A stretch of DNA of 64,000 bases. Source: Pedosphaera sp. (lineage in GTDB: Bacteria; Verrucomicrobiota; Verrucomicrobiia; Limisphaerales; Pedosphaeraceae). The notes below the pieces were generated by a model. It did not search any database, was not told the DNA's origin, and saw only the letters and a list, made by a program, of their open reading frames with translations. Of this stretch, positions 26,986 through 36,194 are shown one piece after another. The translations under genes were made by a program, and so were the position numbers. Every line of letters starts with the position of its first letter. The first letter of the stretch is position 1. Location of the stretch: assembly GCA_028293325.1 (NCBI GenBank), contig JAQGPA010000074.1, positions 1-64,000 on the forward strand, in the 5' to 3' direction.

Positions 26986-27975
26986 TTATTTGGGCAACAA
27001 ATCGGCGACGAGGGCTTTTTCTTCCTTCAATTCAGCCACTGTGGCGTTGATTTTCGTGCGGCTAAATTCATCCGTGGCCAGGCCCTGAACAATTTGCAGC
27101 GTCTTGCCATTACTGCGAACGGGGAACGAGCAAATGAGATCCTTTTCAATGCCATAGCTGCCATCTGACACAACACAAACGCTGTGCCAATCGTTGGCGG
27201 GCGTGGGATTCACGATGGAGGCGACGCTGTCCACGATCGCATTGGCGGCGCTGGCCGCGCTGGAAGCACCGCGGGCCTTGATGATGGCCGCGCCGCGTTG
27301 CTGCACGGAACTAATGAACTCGCCCTGAAGCCAGGCGTTGTCCGAGATGGCCTGGGTGACCGGCTGGCCGTTGATTTTGGCATGAGTGAAATCGGGATAT
27401 TGCGTGGCGGAATGATTGCCCCAGATGGCGACGTTCGTGACGGCGGTGACATCCACACCCGCTTTTTTGGCGAGCTGCGACTTGGCGCGATTTTCATCGA
27501 GGCGGGTCATGGCGAACCAGCGGTCGCGCGGCACCGACGGCGCGTTGTTCATGGCGATGAGGCAATTGGTGTTGCACGGATTACCGACCACATGAATGCG
27601 GACATCGCTGGCGGCGTTCTTCTGGATGGCCTGGCCCTGACCGATGAAAATCTTGCCGTTGATGCCGAGGAGGTCCTTGCGCTCCATACCCGCTTTGCGC
27701 GGCACGCTGCCGACGAGCAAGGCCCAGTTCACGCCGCGAAAACCTTCGTCAAGGCTGGCGGTGGGGACGACGCCCTTGAGCAGCGGGAAGGCACAGTCGT
27801 CGAGCTCCATCACAACGCCGTTCAAGGCCGGCAGCGCGGGCTCGATTTCAATGAGATGCAGGATGACCGGTTGCTGGGGGCCGAACATCGCGCCGGAGGC
27901 GATGCGAAAGAGCAATGAGTAGCCGATTTGACCGGCAGCGCCGGTGACCGCGACACGGATTGGAGATGTATTCAT
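26986..27975 (-). CDS. mdh: Malate dehydrogenase
   Basis: 329-residue NAD-dependent cytosolic-type malate dehydrogenase of the TCA cycle. Motifs: [21 protein letters not shown] at the N-terminus (nucleotide binding), [45 protein letters not shown] (catalytic Asp/Arg region) and [13 protein letters not shown] (catalytic His). Length and the NPCNTN pattern fit the MdhA group common in many Gram-negative bacteria. It lies between the short ALDH-like gene and the DeoC-like gene on the same strand. Confidence 0.96.
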   Translation of the reverse strand: MNTSPIRVAVTGAAGQIGYSLLFRIASGAMFGPQQPVILHLIEIEPALPALNGVVMELDDCAFPLLKGVVPTASLDEGFRGVNWALLVGSVPRKAGMERKDLLGINGKIFIGQGQAIQKNAASDVRIHVVGNPCNTNCLIAMNNAPSVPRDRWFAMTRLDENRAKSQLAKKAGVDVTAVTNVAIWGNHSATQYPDFTHAKINGQPVTQAISDNAWLQGEFISSVQQRGAAIIKARGASSAASAANAIVDSVASIVNPTPANDWHSVCVVSDGSYGIEKDLICSFPVRSNGKTLQIVQGLATDEFSRTKINATVAELKEEKALVADLLPK

Positions 27976-28081
27976 TTATCTTAAAAAGTTTCCCAACTAT
28001 GGAATGGCATTAGATAATCTGCAAGGGTGGAATCGACGCAGCATCACGGGCGAACGCGGCGGCCCAGAGAATCCGGCCACC

Positions 28082-28954
28082 TTAAATTCCGATGGGATGC
28101 CAGGCGGTCTTGAACTCGACGGTATCGAGAATCTTGTAGGGGTCCTCGGCTTTGGCGGTGAACCAATCGGCGGGGGCCAGCGGGTTGACGCTGTAACGCT
28201 TGAGGTTATGAGCGGCGCCGGCCTGGAGGATGGCGCCGAGTTCAGGCAGGCCGGAGCCATCGACCACGGCGTTGATGTCCATGTGACTGGCGATGTGCGG
28301 GGCGAGTTCGGCGCGTTTGCCGGCGAGCAGGTTGACCACGCCGCCAGGGAGATCGCTGGTGGCGAGAATCTCGGCGAACGTAAGGGCCGGGAGCGGATAC
28401 TTCTCGGAAGCAACGACCACGGCAGAATTGCCGCTCAGGATGACCGGGGCCATGAGCGAGACGAGCGAGACCAAAGAAGGTTCATCGGGCGCGAGGACCA
28501 CGACGACGCCGGTTGGCTCGGGGACGGTGAAATTAAAATGCGAAGAGGCAACGGGATTAACACTGCCGAAAACCTGGGAATATTTATCCGTCCAACCGGC
28601 ATAATAAACCAGGCGATCAATGGCCAGTGTGACTTCCGCGCGCGCGCGCGCCGGACCGACGCCGGTGGAACGGACGATTTCAGCGGTCAATTCCGCAGCG
28701 CGATTTTGGAGCATTTCCGCGGCGCGATACAAAATCTGGCCGCGCAGGTAGGCGGTTTTTTTGGCCCAGCCATCGAAGGCCGGGCGGGCGGCGACCACGG
28801 CATCACGCAAGTCTTTGCGCGAAGCATGGCAATAATTATCCAGGCGCGCGCCAGCGGCGGATTGGGCCGGAAGATAACGGCCGCTCTCGCTGCGGACGAA
28901 ATTGCCACCAATGTAGAGCTTGTAGGTCTTATGGACTTCGAGATGCGTATTCAT
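28082..28954 (-). CDS. ALDH-like protein with only the N-terminal (NAD-binding) domain
   Basis: 290 residues that match the first half of aldehyde dehydrogenases (KLYIGGNFVRSESGRY, NFTVPEPTGVVVVLAPDEPS, LPALTFAEILATSDLPGGVV) but stop before the catalytic cysteine, which lies in the missing half. The protein ends naturally with a divergent tail (NLKRYSVNPLAPADWF), so it looks like a genuine short form rather than a frameshift: no ALDH C-terminal half follows in any frame. From memory, similar short ALDH-like proteins sit beside full-length ALDH and deoC in actinobacteria. Here the full-length partner is absent from the window while a DeoC-like gene is two genes away. Confidence 0.8.
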   Translation of the reverse strand: MNTHLEVHKTYKLYIGGNFVRSESGRYLPAQSAAGARLDNYCHASRKDLRDAVVAARPAFDGWAKKTAYLRGQILYRAAEMLQNRAAELTAEIVRSTGVGPARARAEVTLAIDRLVYYAGWTDKYSQVFGSVNPVASSHFNFTVPEPTGVVVVLAPDEPSLVSLVSLMAPVILSGNSAVVVASEKYPLPALTFAEILATSDLPGGVVNLLAGKRAELAPHIASHMDINAVVDGSGLPELGAILQAGAAHNLKRYSVNPLAPADWFTAKAEDPYKILDTVEFKTAWHPIGI

Positions 28955-29052
28955 TGATCAATCGATTTCAATCCAGTTGATAGCACCTGGCGCGCGGCGT
29001 CGCAATCCCAAAGCAGGGAAAAAAAACAGGGGTAAAAGCGGTCCGGTGGTAA

Positions 29053-29070
29053 ATGGGGTGTTCACCCCAT
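29053..29070. promoter_or_regulatory. Perfect dyad in front of the large sensor kinase gene
   Basis: ATGGGGTG TT CACCCCAT is an 8-bp perfect inverted repeat with a 2-base centre, ending 4 bases before the ATG at 29075. It may be an operator or a hairpin that limits translation. If the real start is the ATG at 29168, it would be further upstream in the leader or promoter. No matching site is seen before the other kinase genes. Confidence 0.4.
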
Positions 29071-29074
29071 AACA

Positions 29075-32000
29075 ATGGCGGGGCAATACCCCCGACTATT
29101 TCAAAGTATCGAATTCCAACAAAGAGTGAGCCATACCGTTCCGGCAGGGAACGGCAGTGGAACATTTATGCCGGATGGACCGCAGGGAAGCACTATTGAA
29201 GGAAATAAATTGAATCTGAACTTTCGCCAATCAGCGTTGCTCCGGTACGGCTTTGCCGTGATGTGTGTTGAACTGGCGACGATCGCGCGCGGGCAACTGG
29301 ACCCCATCCTGGGCAATCACGCCGTCCATGTGACCTTTTTTCTGGCGGTGATGCTCAGCGTGGCGGCCGGGGGTTGGAAGCCGGGTTTGCTGGCCATGAT
29401 TTTGAGCGAGCTCACCGCAGCTTATCTTTTTGTTCCGCCCCGTTACACCTTCTCCCTGGGCGATTTGAGCCAGCAGATTGGGACCGCCTCGTTTTGGCTG
29501 GTGGGACTGTCGATCATCTGCCTGGGTGAGGCGCAGCGCATAGCCCAACAGCGGGCGGAAGCGGGGGTCTGGCGATTGCAGAAAGAGATTGAGGAACGGC
29601 GGCAGGCGGAGTTGGCACGATATGAATTGCTGGTGGAATTGGAGGAGGAAAAGATCCGTCTGAACGCGATCCTGCAACAGTTGCCGGTGGGGGTGATGAT
29701 TGCGGAGGCGCCTTCGGGAAAAGTGCTGTTCGGCAACGAGGAGGTCAGCCGCGTTTTAAACAGAAGCTTCCACACCTCGATTGAATTGCGGGAATGCAGC
29801 GATGCCTGGCAGGCGTTTCATCCGGACGGACGGCCTTATCTCCCGGAGGAATGGCCCCTGACGCGGGCACTGGCAACCGGGGAAGTGGTGGAGAATGAAG
29901 AGTTGCGGCTCGCCCTCGCCGACGGCACGAGCATCCAGGTTTCCGTAAATGCCGCGCCGCTGGAGGATGCCCACTGCCGGATTGTGGCCGGCATCTTGAC
30001 CCTGAAGAACATCACGGCGCGCAAGGGGGCGGAACAGAAACTGGTGGACAGCGAGGCGCGTTACCGCTCGCTGTTCGAGAACAATTCCGACGCGGTCTTC
30101 ACGGTCGATCTGCTGGGCCACTTTGTCACCGCCAATCCCGCCGCCATCAAGCTTACCGGGTATGCCTTGGAGGAACTGAACGACATGGTGTTCACGGATA
30201 TCTGCGCTCCGGAAAAAAGGGAGATGACGATGCGCCATTTCAAGCTGGCGCTGGGCGGCTCACCCGAAGTCTTGGAGACGGTGCTCATCACGAAGGAGGG
30301 TCGGCGCCTGGATTTGGTGGCCATGGGCGGGCCGGTGGTCATGAAAGGCGAAACGGTGGGCGTGTTTGCGGTGGCCACGGATGTGACCGAGCGCAAACGG
30401 GCGCAGGCCCAACTCTCCGCGTTCTCGCAACTGGGACAGAGTTTGAGTTCCGTGAGCACGCCGGTGGAGGCGGGGCGAATCATCGGCGATGTCTCGGGCA
30501 ACCTGTTCGGATGGGACGCCTTCAGCCTGAATCTGTGCTCGCTGGAGCGTAATGAAATCCAATGCGTGGTGCAGGTTGATACGCTCAATGGCGAGCAGAC
30601 CGAAATGCTGCCCTCCCAGCAGGAGTCCGGCATACCATCCGGGATCCGCCGAATCCTGCAACACGGCGCGGAATTGATTTTGCAGACAGAGCCGGGCGGG
30701 CGGGCGCCCGATTGCGATCTTTTTGGGGACGCGACCCATGCCGGCGCGTCACTGATGCTGGCGCCAATCCGAAACAAGGCGCGGAGCATTGGTGTGATTT
30801 CAATCCGGAGCTATCAACCGCGCGCCTATGATCAGCGGGATTTGGCGATGCTACAAAGCGTGGCGGATTATTGCAGCGGAGCGTTGGAACGCATCCGCGC
30901 GGAGGAGGCCTTGCGGCAGAGCGAGGAGGAGTATCGGACCATGTTTGATTTGGTCGGGAGCGGCACGGCGCAACTGGATCCCGGCACGCGGCAATATGTG
31001 CGGATAAATCCCAAATTTTGCGAGATCACAGGTTATGGGGCGGAAGAGCTGGTGGGGAAAACGTTCATGGAGATCACCCATCCGGAGGATTGCGCGGCGG
31101 ACGTGGTCCGCTATCAAGCATTAATGGAGGGGAAGATTCCGCATCTCCGGTGCGAGAAACGTTACGTAAGGAAGGACGGCACTTTACGCTGGGTGGATGT
31201 GAACTCCACGATGCTGCGGGACAAGGAAGGCCGGGCCCTCCGCAGCCTGGCGAGCATTATTGACATCACGGAGCGCAAGCAGGCGGAGGTGGCGTTGCGG
31301 GAAAGCGAGCAGCGCTTTGCTGCGTTCATGCAGCACCTGCCGGGGATTGCGTGGATGAAAGACACGCAGGGGCGTTATCTTTACGCCAATGCAGGCAATC
31401 AGCGGATGATTGGCCGGCCCTTGGAAGAGATTTACGGGCGGACCGATGCGGAATTATTTCCGGAGGCGTCCGTGCGGCAATTCCAGGAGGGCGACCAGAC
31501 CGTGCTGACGACCGGCAAGGATCTGCAAGCCATCGAAGCCATCCCCGGCAATCAAGGAGAACGCTTTTGGCTGGTGAGCAAATTTCCGATTCTGGACCAG
31601 GAGGGCAACATCGTGATTGTGGCCGGCACGGCGATCGACATCACCGAGCGCAAGCAGGCGGAGGCGGCGCTGGCGGTATCGAACAACCGTCTAAGTTTGA
31701 TTGCCCAGGTGACGGACACGGTGGTGGGGACACGGCGGTTGCAGGAACAGATGGGACAACTGGCCGAGGCGGTACGCACGGCTTATGGGGTCAGCTCGTG
31801 CGTGATCCGGGTTTTGGAAGGGGCGGAGCTGGTTTTGCTGGCCAATGCCGGACGGCGGGAAGAGCATTTGCCGCCGCGTCTGCCCATGCTGGCCAGCTTT
31901 GGGCGAACGGTTATCCAACGGCACGCGCCGTTCACCGTGGAGGACGGGCGCAGGGAACCGCTGCCAATGGCGCTGGCCGAAGTGGTGCCCCATCCTTATT

Positions 32001-32989
32001 CTTTTATTTCCTACGCGGGGGCGCCGTTGCTGGCGCAAGACGAGGTCATTGGGGTGTTGGGAATTTACACAGAGCAGGATGTGCGGAAATTCACCGCTGC
32101 GGACTTGGAGCAATTGCAAATCATCGCGAACCATGTGGCCGTGGCCATCGTGAACGACGGTTTATTCAAGGAGGTAAACCGGCAGAAGCAACAGTTGGAG
32201 GAGGAGATTACCGAACGGCGGGAAGCAGAGCAGGAAGTGCAACGGTTGAACGCCGGCTTGGAGCGGCGGGTGCAGGAAAGAACCAAACAATTGGTGATGG
32301 CCAACCAGGAACTGGAGGCCTTCTGCTATTCGGTGTCGCATGATCTGCGGTCGCCATTGCGGAGCATCATGGGTTTTGCCCAGGCGGTGGCGGAGGATTG
32401 CGAGGAGCAACTGGCTGGCACCGGCCAGGACCACCTGCAGCGGGTAATCCAGGCGAGCCAGGAGATGGACCAATTGATTGATGACCTGTTACATCTCTCG
32501 CGGCTGACCCGGAGCGACATGAAATTGCATGCGGTGGAACTGAGCGACCTGGCGCGCGAGCTGGCGGGGAATTTACAGCGCGACGGGCGGGGCCGCGTGG
32601 TGGAGTTCAGGATCGCGCCGGGATTGAAGGCGCAAGGGGACGGCAGGCTGCTGCGGATCGCGCTGGAGAATTTGTTGAACAATGCCTGGAAGTTCACGGG
32701 AAAGCAGGCGGAGGCGCGGATTGAATTTGGCCTGGAGCGGCGGGCGGAGGGTCCGGCTTATTTTGTGCGTGACAACGGGGCGGGTTTTGACATGGCATAT
32801 GCGGGCAAGCTGTTCGGGGCGTTTCAGCGCCTGCACAACCTGGCGGACTTTCCGGGACATGGGATTGGGCTGGCGACCGTGCAGCGGGTAATCCACCGGC
32901 ACGGCGGGCGAACCTGGGCGGTGGGCGAAATCAACGCGGGGGCGACTTTTTATTTTACGTTGCCGAGCCAAAGAAACAACGATGACTAA
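29075..32989 (+). CDS. Large membrane PAS/GAF sensor histidine kinase
   Basis: 1304-residue kinase. Domains in order: four close membrane helices in residues 55-155 (DUF4118-like, as in KdpD), PAS ~190-315, PAS ~325-440, GAF ~450-605, PAS ~615-735, PAS ~742-860, GAF ~870-1030, a coiled coil, HisKA with His1089 in YSVSHDLRSPLRSIMG, and HATPase_c ending near 1297 (ENLLNNAWKF, DNGAGFD, GHGIGLATVQ). The catalytic end is very like that of the kinase at 41916-44513. The next gene overlaps its end by 8 bases and encodes its probable response regulator. Start ATG 29075 or 29168: neither has a clear ribosome-binding site. Confidence 0.92.
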   Translation: MAGQYPRLFQSIEFQQRVSHTVPAGNGSGTFMPDGPQGSTIEGNKLNLNFRQSALLRYGFAVMCVELATIARGQLDPILGNHAVHVTFFLAVMLSVAAGGWKPGLLAMILSELTAAYLFVPPRYTFSLGDLSQQIGTASFWLVGLSIICLGEAQRIAQQRAEAGVWRLQKEIEERRQAELARYELLVELEEEKIRLNAILQQLPVGVMIAEAPSGKVLFGNEEVSRVLNRSFHTSIELRECSDAWQAFHPDGRPYLPEEWPLTRALATGEVVENEELRLALADGTSIQVSVNAAPLEDAHCRIVAGILTLKNITARKGAEQKLVDSEARYRSLFENNSDAVFTVDLLGHFVTANPAAIKLTGYALEELNDMVFTDICAPEKREMTMRHFKLALGGSPEVLETVLITKEGRRLDLVAMGGPVVMKGETVGVFAVATDVTERKRAQAQLSAFSQLGQSLSSVSTPVEAGRIIGDVSGNLFGWDAFSLNLCSLERNEIQCVVQVDTLNGEQTEMLPSQQESGIPSGIRRILQHGAELILQTEPGGRAPDCDLFGDATHAGASLMLAPIRNKARSIGVISIRSYQPRAYDQRDLAMLQSVADYCSGALERIRAEEALRQSEEEYRTMFDLVGSGTAQLDPGTRQYVRINPKFCEITGYGAEELVGKTFMEITHPEDCAADVVRYQALMEGKIPHLRCEKRYVRKDGTLRWVDVNSTMLRDKEGRALRSLASIIDITERKQAEVALRESEQRFAAFMQHLPGIAWMKDTQGRYLYANAGNQRMIGRPLEEIYGRTDAELFPEASVRQFQEGDQTVLTTGKDLQAIEAIPGNQGERFWLVSKFPILDQEGNIVIVAGTAIDITERKQAEAALAVSNNRLSLIAQVTDTVVGTRRLQEQMGQLAEAVRTAYGVSSCVIRVLEGAELVLLANAGRREEHLPPRLPMLASFGRTVIQRHAPFTVEDGRREPLPMALAEVVPHPYSFISYAGAPLLAQDEVIGVLGIYTEQDVRKFTAADLEQLQIIANHVAVAIVNDGLFKEVNRQKQQLEEEITERREAEQEVQRLNAGLERRVQERTKQLVMANQELEAFCYSVSHDLRSPLRSIMGFAQAVAEDCEEQLAGTGQDHLQRVIQASQEMDQLIDDLLHLSRLTRSDMKLHAVELSDLARELAGNLQRDGRGRVVEFRIAPGLKAQGDGRLLRIALENLLNNAWKFTGKQAEARIEFGLERRAEGPAYFVRDNGAGFDMAYAGKLFGAFQRLHNLADFPGHGIGLATVQRVIHRHGGRTWAVGEINAGATFYFTLPSQRNNDD

Positions 32990-33434
32990 AAAATTTATTT
33001 TGCTCGTGGAGGACAACAATAACGATGAGTTGCTGACGCGGCGCGCCTTTGACAAGAACGACATGGGCGACCAGTTGCGGGTGGCGCGCGACGGCGTGGA
33101 GGCACTGGCCTTTTTGCTGGGCACGGCGAACCAACCGCCGAGCGCGGACGGACTGCCGGCGCTGGTGCTGTTGGATTTAAAGCTGCCGCGGCTGGATGGG
33201 CTGGAGGTGTTGGAACGGCTGCGGACCAACGAACGGACCCGATTGCTGCCGGTGATTATCTTCACCTCTTCGGACGAAGAACAGGACCGGCAAAAAGGAA
33301 TGGGATGGCAGGTCGCCGGCTACGTCCGCAAGCCGCTGGATTTTAACGCTTTTGTGGCCATGGTGCGGGAACTGGGTTTGTGCTGGTTGCAAACCGATGG
33401 TAAGGTACCCTCCGATAAGGACATGCAAGCGTGA
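32982..33434 (+). CDS. Single-domain response regulator (Rcp1-like)
   Basis: 150-residue receiver domain with no output domain. Acidic pocket VEDNNND near residue 10, phosphoacceptor Asp65 in VLLDLKLPRLDG, the T/S switch in IFTSSDEEQD and Lys117 in VRKPLD are all there. The longer alpha4-beta5 and C-terminal region and size fit the CheY-like Rcp1 group that pairs with phytochrome-type kinases. It overlaps the kinase before it by 8 bases and the next gene by 4, so the three are translationally coupled. Confidence 0.93.
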   Translation: MTKKFILLVEDNNNDELLTRRAFDKNDMGDQLRVARDGVEALAFLLGTANQPPSADGLPALVLLDLKLPRLDGLEVLERLRTNERTRLLPVIIFTSSDEEQDRQKGMGWQVAGYVRKPLDFNAFVAMVRELGLCWLQTDGKVPSDKDMQA

Positions 33435-35509
33435 GCCGGCCCATTCAAGTTTTGTTGGTGGAAGATTCGGAAAACGACGCCGCCCTGTTAATGCTGGAAT
33501 TGCGGCAGGGAGGCTATGCACCCGATTGCGAACGCGTGGAGACGGCGGCGGCGATGGCCGAAGCCCTCAACCGGCGGCGGTGGGACGTGGTCATTGCCGA
33601 TTATGTGTTGCCCCGGTTCAGCGGACCGGCCGCCTTGAAATTGTTGCAGGAACGGGGGCTGGATCTGCCGTTTATCATTGTGTCCGGGCACATTGACGAG
33701 GACACGGCGGTGGCCTCGATGAAGGCGGGAGCGCACGATTACGTGATGAAAGACCGGTTGACGCGGCTGGTGCCGGCGATCGAACGGGAAATGGAGGAAG
33801 CGGAAGTGCGGCAGCTGCGGCGGCACTCCGAGGAAAAATTTGCCCGCGAACAAACTTTTCGCCATGTGATCGAGGAGTCCATTCCCTCGGGCATCGCGGT
33901 GGTGGATAGCGAGGGACGGCTCAGTTATGTCAACCCGTCCTACTGTGAAATGGTGGGCTGGAGTGAAGCGGAGCTATTGGGCTCAAAACCCCCATTTGTC
34001 CACTGGCCGGCGGAGGAAATGGAAAAAATCAAGGCGGCTTACGCCAGGATACGCGCCGGGCAGTCGCCACCGGGCGGATTTGAGTTGCGCTTTCAACGGC
34101 GCAACGGACAACGGTTTGATGTTCTGTTGCAAACAAAGCCAATTCATGATGCCCAAGGCAGCGGGACCGGCTGGCTGGCTTCCATCACGGACATTACGGA
34201 ACGGCGGGAGGCGGAAAAGCGCCTGCGCGTGCAGTATGCCGTGGCGCAGACGTTGTCAGAGGCGCGCTCGTTACGGGCGGCGGCGCCGGAGATCCTGCGA
34301 GCCATCGGGCAAACCATGGGCTGGAGCGCGGGCGCGCTGTGGCGGGCCCGAGCGAGCGGAATGGAACTAAGCTGCGTGGAAGTCTGGCACGGAGAGTCGG
34401 CGCAAGTGGCGGCGTTTGAGGCCATGAGCCGGCAGAAAATATTTGCCAAGGGCGAGGACTTGCCGGGCCGCGTCCTGAGCGTTGGCCAACCCATCTGGGT
34501 GGCCGATATTACGAAGGAAAAAAATCTTCCGCGCGCACAGAAGGCAATCCAGGAAGGTCTGCGGAGCGGATGCGGTTTTCCGATCCGGTTGGGGAATGAG
34601 GTGTTGGGCGTGATGGAATTTTTCAGCCACGAATTGCGGGAGTCAGACGAAACCTTGATGCAGTGGATGGTGTCCATCGGCAGCCAGATTGGACAGTTCA
34701 TGGAGCGGGAAATGGCGCAGAACGCCCTGCTGCGGGCGCATGATGAATTGGAGCAACGGGTGCGGGAGCGGACGGTCGATTTGATGGCGGCCAACGCGAA
34801 CCTGGAAAACGCGATTCAAGAGCGGCGGCGGCTGGAACATGAATTGCTGGAGATCACGGAGAAGGAGCGGCGACGCATCGGGCTGGATTTGCACGATGAC
34901 CTGGGCCAGAAACTGGCGGGCATGACGCTGATGATGAAAGGGCTGCAATTGAGCCTGAACAAGAAACATCTGCCGGAAGCGGAGGATGCGCAGCGGATTG
35001 CCGAATTAATCCACCAGACCATGGAGCATGCGAGCGGCCTGGCGCGCGACCTGACCCTGGGCGAGCTGGAGGAGGAGAATCTGCCCTCGGCCCTGCGCGG
35101 TCTGGCGGTAAATGTGAAGAACCTGTTTGATATTTCGTGCCGGTTCAAAACCGAAGGGTCAATTCCGCCACTGGACAAAAACGTCATCACGCAATTTTAC
35201 AAGATCACGCAGGAAGCAGTGACCAATGCCGTGAAGCATGGCAAGGCCAGACAGGTGGGCATCAACCTGGTCAAGGAATCCGACCGGCTGGTGCTGACCG
35301 TGCGCAACAACGGGCTTTCCTTTCCTTCCATGATTGATCAGGCCCGGGGCATGGGGCTGCGGATCATGAATTACCGGGCGAATGTGATTGGCGCGTCATT
35401 GAATGTGAAACGCAACCGGCCCACCGGCACGGTGGTGACCTGCTGCCTGCCCACCCTGGTCCTGAAGCCCGGCAAGAACGGCGCCCGGGCCAAGGTGCCG
35501 ACGAGGTAA
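33431..35509 (+). CDS. Hybrid REC-PAS-GAF-HisKA_3 sensor kinase
   Basis: 692 residues starting with GTG at 33431 (overlap of 4 bases with the regulator gene). REC domain at 5-120 with Asp57 in VVIADYVLP and Lys107, PAS ~138-260, GAF ~270-430, coiled coil, then a HisKA_3 (NarX-like) dimerisation domain with His488 in RRRIGLDLHDDLGQKLAG and a HATPase_c with the TQEAVTNAVKHGKA N-box. The catalytic glycine box reads VRNNGLSF instead of the usual DNG(K/R)GF. It has a different catalytic class from its neighbour kinases and no membrane segment. A phosphorelay through the receiver domain is likely. Confidence 0.9.
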   Translation: MSRPIQVLLVEDSENDAALLMLELRQGGYAPDCERVETAAAMAEALNRRRWDVVIADYVLPRFSGPAALKLLQERGLDLPFIIVSGHIDEDTAVASMKAGAHDYVMKDRLTRLVPAIEREMEEAEVRQLRRHSEEKFAREQTFRHVIEESIPSGIAVVDSEGRLSYVNPSYCEMVGWSEAELLGSKPPFVHWPAEEMEKIKAAYARIRAGQSPPGGFELRFQRRNGQRFDVLLQTKPIHDAQGSGTGWLASITDITERREAEKRLRVQYAVAQTLSEARSLRAAAPEILRAIGQTMGWSAGALWRARASGMELSCVEVWHGESAQVAAFEAMSRQKIFAKGEDLPGRVLSVGQPIWVADITKEKNLPRAQKAIQEGLRSGCGFPIRLGNEVLGVMEFFSHELRESDETLMQWMVSIGSQIGQFMEREMAQNALLRAHDELEQRVRERTVDLMAANANLENAIQERRRLEHELLEITEKERRRIGLDLHDDLGQKLAGMTLMMKGLQLSLNKKHLPEAEDAQRIAELIHQTMEHASGLARDLTLGELEEENLPSALRGLAVNVKNLFDISCRFKTEGSIPPLDKNVITQFYKITQEAVTNAVKHGKARQVGINLVKESDRLVLTVRNNGLSFPSMIDQARGMGLRIMNYRANVIGASLNVKRNRPTGTVVTCCLPTLVLKPGKNGARAKVPTR

Positions 35510-35523
35510 GAATCGCAAAGGCG

Positions 35524-35572
35524 GTGGCAGGCAAGATGCCTGCCACTACACACGTCAGGCGGAACGCCTGAC
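35524..35572. repeat. Pair of palindromic repeats between kinase and regulator genes
   Basis: Two hairpins side by side: GTGGCAGGCA AGA TGCCTGCCAC at 35524-35546 (10-bp stem) and GTCAGGCG GAA CGCCTGAC at 35554-35572 (8-bp stem). The first is repeated in inverted orientation at 37618-37642 and the second type recurs three more times up to 38182. They look like a dispersed REP-like family rather than a terminator: no T tract follows. Confidence 0.8.
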
Positions 35573-35679
35573 GCCAGCCACTAAGCCAAGGAAGAATTCT
35601 GCCCGCCGAAACACCGGAAAACGGGTGTCGGGAAAAAAAGATTTGCCCAAAGCGCAATAGAAATGAAAAGTAGTTCCGT

Positions 35680-36132
35680 ATGGGACTTGTTAAAATACAC
35701 TCCGTGCTGATGGCGGAGGATGACGATAACGATGTGTTCTTTATGGAACGAGCCTTCAAGCAGGCGCAGGTAATCAATCCGCTGCATCGGGTGAAAGATG
35801 GCGAAGATGCCATCAGTTATCTGAAGGGAGAGGGAGTATTCGCGGACCGCGAACAACATCCCCTGCCCTACCTGATTTTATTGGATTTGAAGATGCCGCG
35901 CAAAAACGGTTTTGAGGTGATTCAATGGGTGCGGGAGCAGCCGGTTTTGAAGCGGCTGCCCATCGTGGTGCTGACCTCCTCCAAGGAAGACCCGGATGTG
36001 AACCGGGCCTATGAATTGGGAGCGAACACTTACCTGGTGAAGCCGGTGAAGTTCGAAGGGCTGCTGGAGATGTTAAAGACGCTGAACATGTATTGGTTGA
36101 TGTTGGCGGAAAAGCCCTCGTTGGAGCATTGA
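35680..36132 (+). CDS. Single-domain response regulator
   Basis: 150-residue receiver domain. MAEDDDNDVFF acidic pocket, phosphoacceptor Asp69 in YLILLDLKMPRKNG, VVLTSSKEDPD switch and Lys121 in YLVKPVKFEG. No DNA-binding domain, so it acts by protein contact or as a phosphate relay. Same size and type as the regulator at 32982-33434 but clearly diverged from it. It stands between palindromic repeats and converges on the minus-strand CheB gene. Confidence 0.93.
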   Translation: MGLVKIHSVLMAEDDDNDVFFMERAFKQAQVINPLHRVKDGEDAISYLKGEGVFADREQHPLPYLILLDLKMPRKNGFEVIQWVREQPVLKRLPIVVLTSSKEDPDVNRAYELGANTYLVKPVKFEGLLEMLKTLNMYWLMLAEKPSLEH

Positions 36133-36194
36133 AGATCACCGAGGGGCACGAATCCTTTTGAGAGAGAAGTTGCGACAGCGCCCCGGCGGCGTAA

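Noticed and set aside
35510-35679. Terminator after the hybrid kinase
   Set aside because: The hairpins here have strong stems but no following T tract, and they match dispersed repeats found in other orientation elsewhere.
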